64,000 bases of DNA, taken from assembly GCF_003850045.1 (NCBI RefSeq), contig NZ_RQJX01000001.1:124001-188000 (forward strand). Direction: 5' to 3'. The notes below the pieces were generated by a model that worked only from the letters and a program-made list of their open reading frames with translations, searched no databases and was not told where the DNA came from. The DNA comes from Aeromicrobium camelliae (lineage in GTDB: Bacteria; Actinomycetota; Actinomycetes; Propionibacteriales; Nocardioidaceae). Made by a program: the position numbers and the translations under genes. Shown in pieces: positions 62,463 through 64,000 of the stretch (within the stretch, counting starts at the first letter, position 1; each line of letters starts with the position of its first letter).

Positions 62463-64000
62463 ATGACCTCCCCCTCCTCTCAGCGCGCCCTCGTCGGTGC
62501 GGTGTCGCACGAGCCCGCCGTCGCCAAGGCGCTCGCGGACCGTCACGACGGTGCCCCCGACGTCCGGCTCACCGCCCCCGCGGCCCTCAACCCGTTCCTG
62601 GCCGCGGCGCTCGCGCGCGACGAGGCCTGCGTCCTCGTGGTCACCGCCACCGCCCGCGACGCCGAGAACCTCGTCGACCACGTGCGCACGCTCGTCGACG
62701 ACCCCGATCACGTGGCCTACTACCCCGCCTGGGAGACGCTGCCGCATGAGCGTCTGTCGCCGCGGTCGGACACCGTCGGGCGTCGACTCGCCGTGCTCCG
62801 CCAGCTCGTCCACGGGGGAGACCAGCGGCCCCGAGTCGTGGTCGCTCCCGTCCGTTCGGTGTTGCAGCCGCAGGTCAAGGGGCTCGCCGATATCGAGCCG
62901 GTCGAACTCGTCACCGGCCAGGACATCGAGCTCGACGAAGTCGTGCGTCGGCTCGCCGGCGCTGCCTACACCCGCGTCGACCTCGTCGAACGCCGAGGCG
63001 AGTTCGCCGTCCGCGGCGGCATCGTCGACGTGTTCCCGCCCACCGAGGAACACCCGATCCGCGTCGAGTTCTGGGGCGACACCGTCGACGAACTGCGCCA
63101 CTTCTCGATCGCCGACCAGCGCACCGTCGAGCCGGTCGAGCGGCTCTGGGCCCCGCCGTGCCGCGAGCTGCTGCTGACCGACGAGGTCCGCCACCGCGCT
63201 GCCGTGCTCGCCCAGGAGCATCCATCGCTGCACGAACTCTTCGGCAAGCTCGCCGAGGGGCACGCGGTCGAGGGCATGGAGTCGCTGGCCCCGGTGCTCG
63301 TCGGCGAGATGGAGTTGCTGGTCGACCTCCTTCCGAAGTCGTCGACGGTCCTGGTCTGCGACCCCGAACGTGTCCGAGGACGTGCTCAAGACCTCGTCAC
63401 CACGAGCGAGGAGTTCCTCGCGGCCTCGTGGGCGGCCGCAGCGACGGGCGGCGAGTCGCCGATCGACCTCGGCGCCGCGGCATTCAAGGATCTGGAAGAG
63501 GTGCGCGAACACGTCGCCACCGCCGGCCACACCTGGGCCGACGTGGGACCGTTCGCGATGGGCGACGAGAGCCTCGTCGTCGCGGTGGAGCCCGCTCCCC
63601 GCTACCGCGGCGACACCGAAGCCGCGCTCGCCGATCTCCAGACGTGGCAGCAGGCGGGGCACGCCGTGCTGTTGACCGTCCCCGGTCCCGGCCAGGCGCA
63701 ACGAACGGTGGAGTGGCTGGCCGAGCACGACGTCGCCGCCCGCCATGTCGAGGTGCTGGAGCCTGGCGCGGGTAGTTCCGAGCGGATCGTGCAGGTCGCG
63801 GTGGCCGATCTCGACGAGGGCTTCATCGCGGCCGATCTCGGCTTCGTCGTGCTGACGTACGACGACCTCGTCGGGCAGAAGGCCGCCGACCGCGCGGAGC
63901 GGCGCATGCCGGCCCGGCGCCGCAAGCAGATCGATCCGCTCGAGCTCAAGGCCGGCGACCCTGTCGTCCACGAGCAGCACGGCGTTGGTCGCTACATCGA
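62463..64000 (+). CDS. mfd: Transcription-repair coupling factor, N-terminal part (runs off window)
   Basis: Mfd displaces stalled RNA polymerase and recruits UvrA. The 512 residues present cover the UvrB-homology module (VLVVTATARDAENLVDHVR; YYPAWETLPHERLSPRSDTVGRRLAVLR; VVVAPVRSVLQP; FAVRGGIVDVFPPTEEHPIRVEFWGD), domain 3, and the start of the polymerase-interaction region, ending at GDPVVHEQHGVGRYI. The helicase domains lie beyond base 64000. The ATG has no Shine-Dalgarno but a -10 at leaderless distance. Confidence 0.94.
   Translation, partial: MTSPSSQRALVGAVSHEPAVAKALADRHDGAPDVRLTAPAALNPFLAAALARDEACVLVVTATARDAENLVDHVRTLVDDPDHVAYYPAWETLPHERLSPRSDTVGRRLAVLRQLVHGGDQRPRVVVAPVRSVLQPQVKGLADIEPVELVTGQDIELDEVVRRLAGAAYTRVDLVERRGEFAVRGGIVDVFPPTEEHPIRVEFWGDTVDELRHFSIADQRTVEPVERLWAPPCRELLLTDEVRHRAAVLAQEHPSLHELFGKLAEGHAVEGMESLAPVLVGEMELLVDLLPKSSTVLVCDPERVRGRAQDLVTTSEEFLAASWAAAATGGESPIDLGAAAFKDLEEVREHVATAGHTWADVGPFAMGDESLVVAVEPAPRYRGDTEAALADLQTWQQAGHAVLLTVPGPGQAQRTVEWLAEHDVAARHVEVLEPGAGSSERIVQVAVADLDEGFIAADLGFVVLTYDDLVGQKAADRAERRMPARRRKQIDPLELKAGDPVVHEQHGVGRYI

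Overview
The window is high-GC (about 70%), densely packed bacterial DNA with mostly GTG/ATG starts and many 4-base start/stop overlaps. The gene set is that of an actinomycete: mycothiol-era actinobacterial synteny such as rplM-rpsI-glmM-coaA-glmS, guaB-guaB3 next to a ChoD-like oxidase, PMT/rsmI/metG/tatD/rpfB/ksgA/ispE/ABC-F/glmU/prs/rplY/pth/mfd. The details (GNAT fused to TsaE, UDPGP-type uridylyltransferase, MFS with carboxypeptidase-regulatory domains) suggest Propionibacteriales, perhaps Nocardioidaceae such as Aeromicrobium; that placement is inference.

Layout. 1-5.2 kb: truA (cut by the window edge), citrate synthase, ribosomal proteins L13 and S9, phosphoglucosamine mutase and a tandem acetyltransferase. 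5.2-13.7 kb: an MFS exporter, pantothenate kinase, glmS, NAD(P)HX repair, alanine racemase and an alpha/beta hydrolase; glmM, glmS and (58 kb) glmU give the whole UDP-GlcNAc route. 13.7-19.1 kb: a t6A tRNA-modification cluster (GNAT-TsaE fusion, tsaB, rimI, tsaD) with small membrane, HAD and acyltransferase genes. 19-23.3 kb: a membrane protein, a methyltransferase and groES-groEL1 under two CIRCE operators. 23.3-36.6 kb is the most accessory-looking part: M23 peptidase, an MFS/ArsR pair around a palindrome, an AurF-like diiron oxygenase with its FprB ferredoxin reductase, another MFS, guaB and guaB3, then an aldehyde dehydrogenase with a ChoD-like GMC oxidase.

36.7-42.9 kb: a RipA-like NlpC/P60 endopeptidase, 5-formyl-THF cyclo-ligase, UDPGP uridylyltransferase, MoeA/Glp, RimJ-like GNAT and a GlpR/SepX-like membrane protein (cell envelope and division theme), then tRNA-Ala. 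43.0-44.1 kb looks like a deletion scar joining a headless TetR gene to a headless ABC-2 permease. 44.1-52.4 kb: membrane protein, protein O-mannosyltransferase, rsmI, a YhgE/Pip protein with a degenerate ABC ATPase, metG and tatD. 52.4-64 kb: rpfB, ksgA, ispE, ABC-F, MarR, tRNA-Gln, glmU, prs, rplY, pth and the start of mfd.

Two window-wide signals stand out. First, about twenty genes have a TANNNT box ending exactly 6-7 bases before the start codon and no Shine-Dalgarno, i.e. leaderless promoters; two divergent pairs have interlocked -10 boxes. Second, the AurF/FprB operon and the aldehyde dehydrogenase/ChoD-like operon, 7 kb apart, carry 27-bp palindromes that match at 17 of 27 positions, suggesting one unknown regulator for both. 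Several intergenic regions hold large long-loop palindromes of unknown role. No stretch over 300 bases lacks a gene, and I saw no CRISPR array, insertion sequence or prophage.
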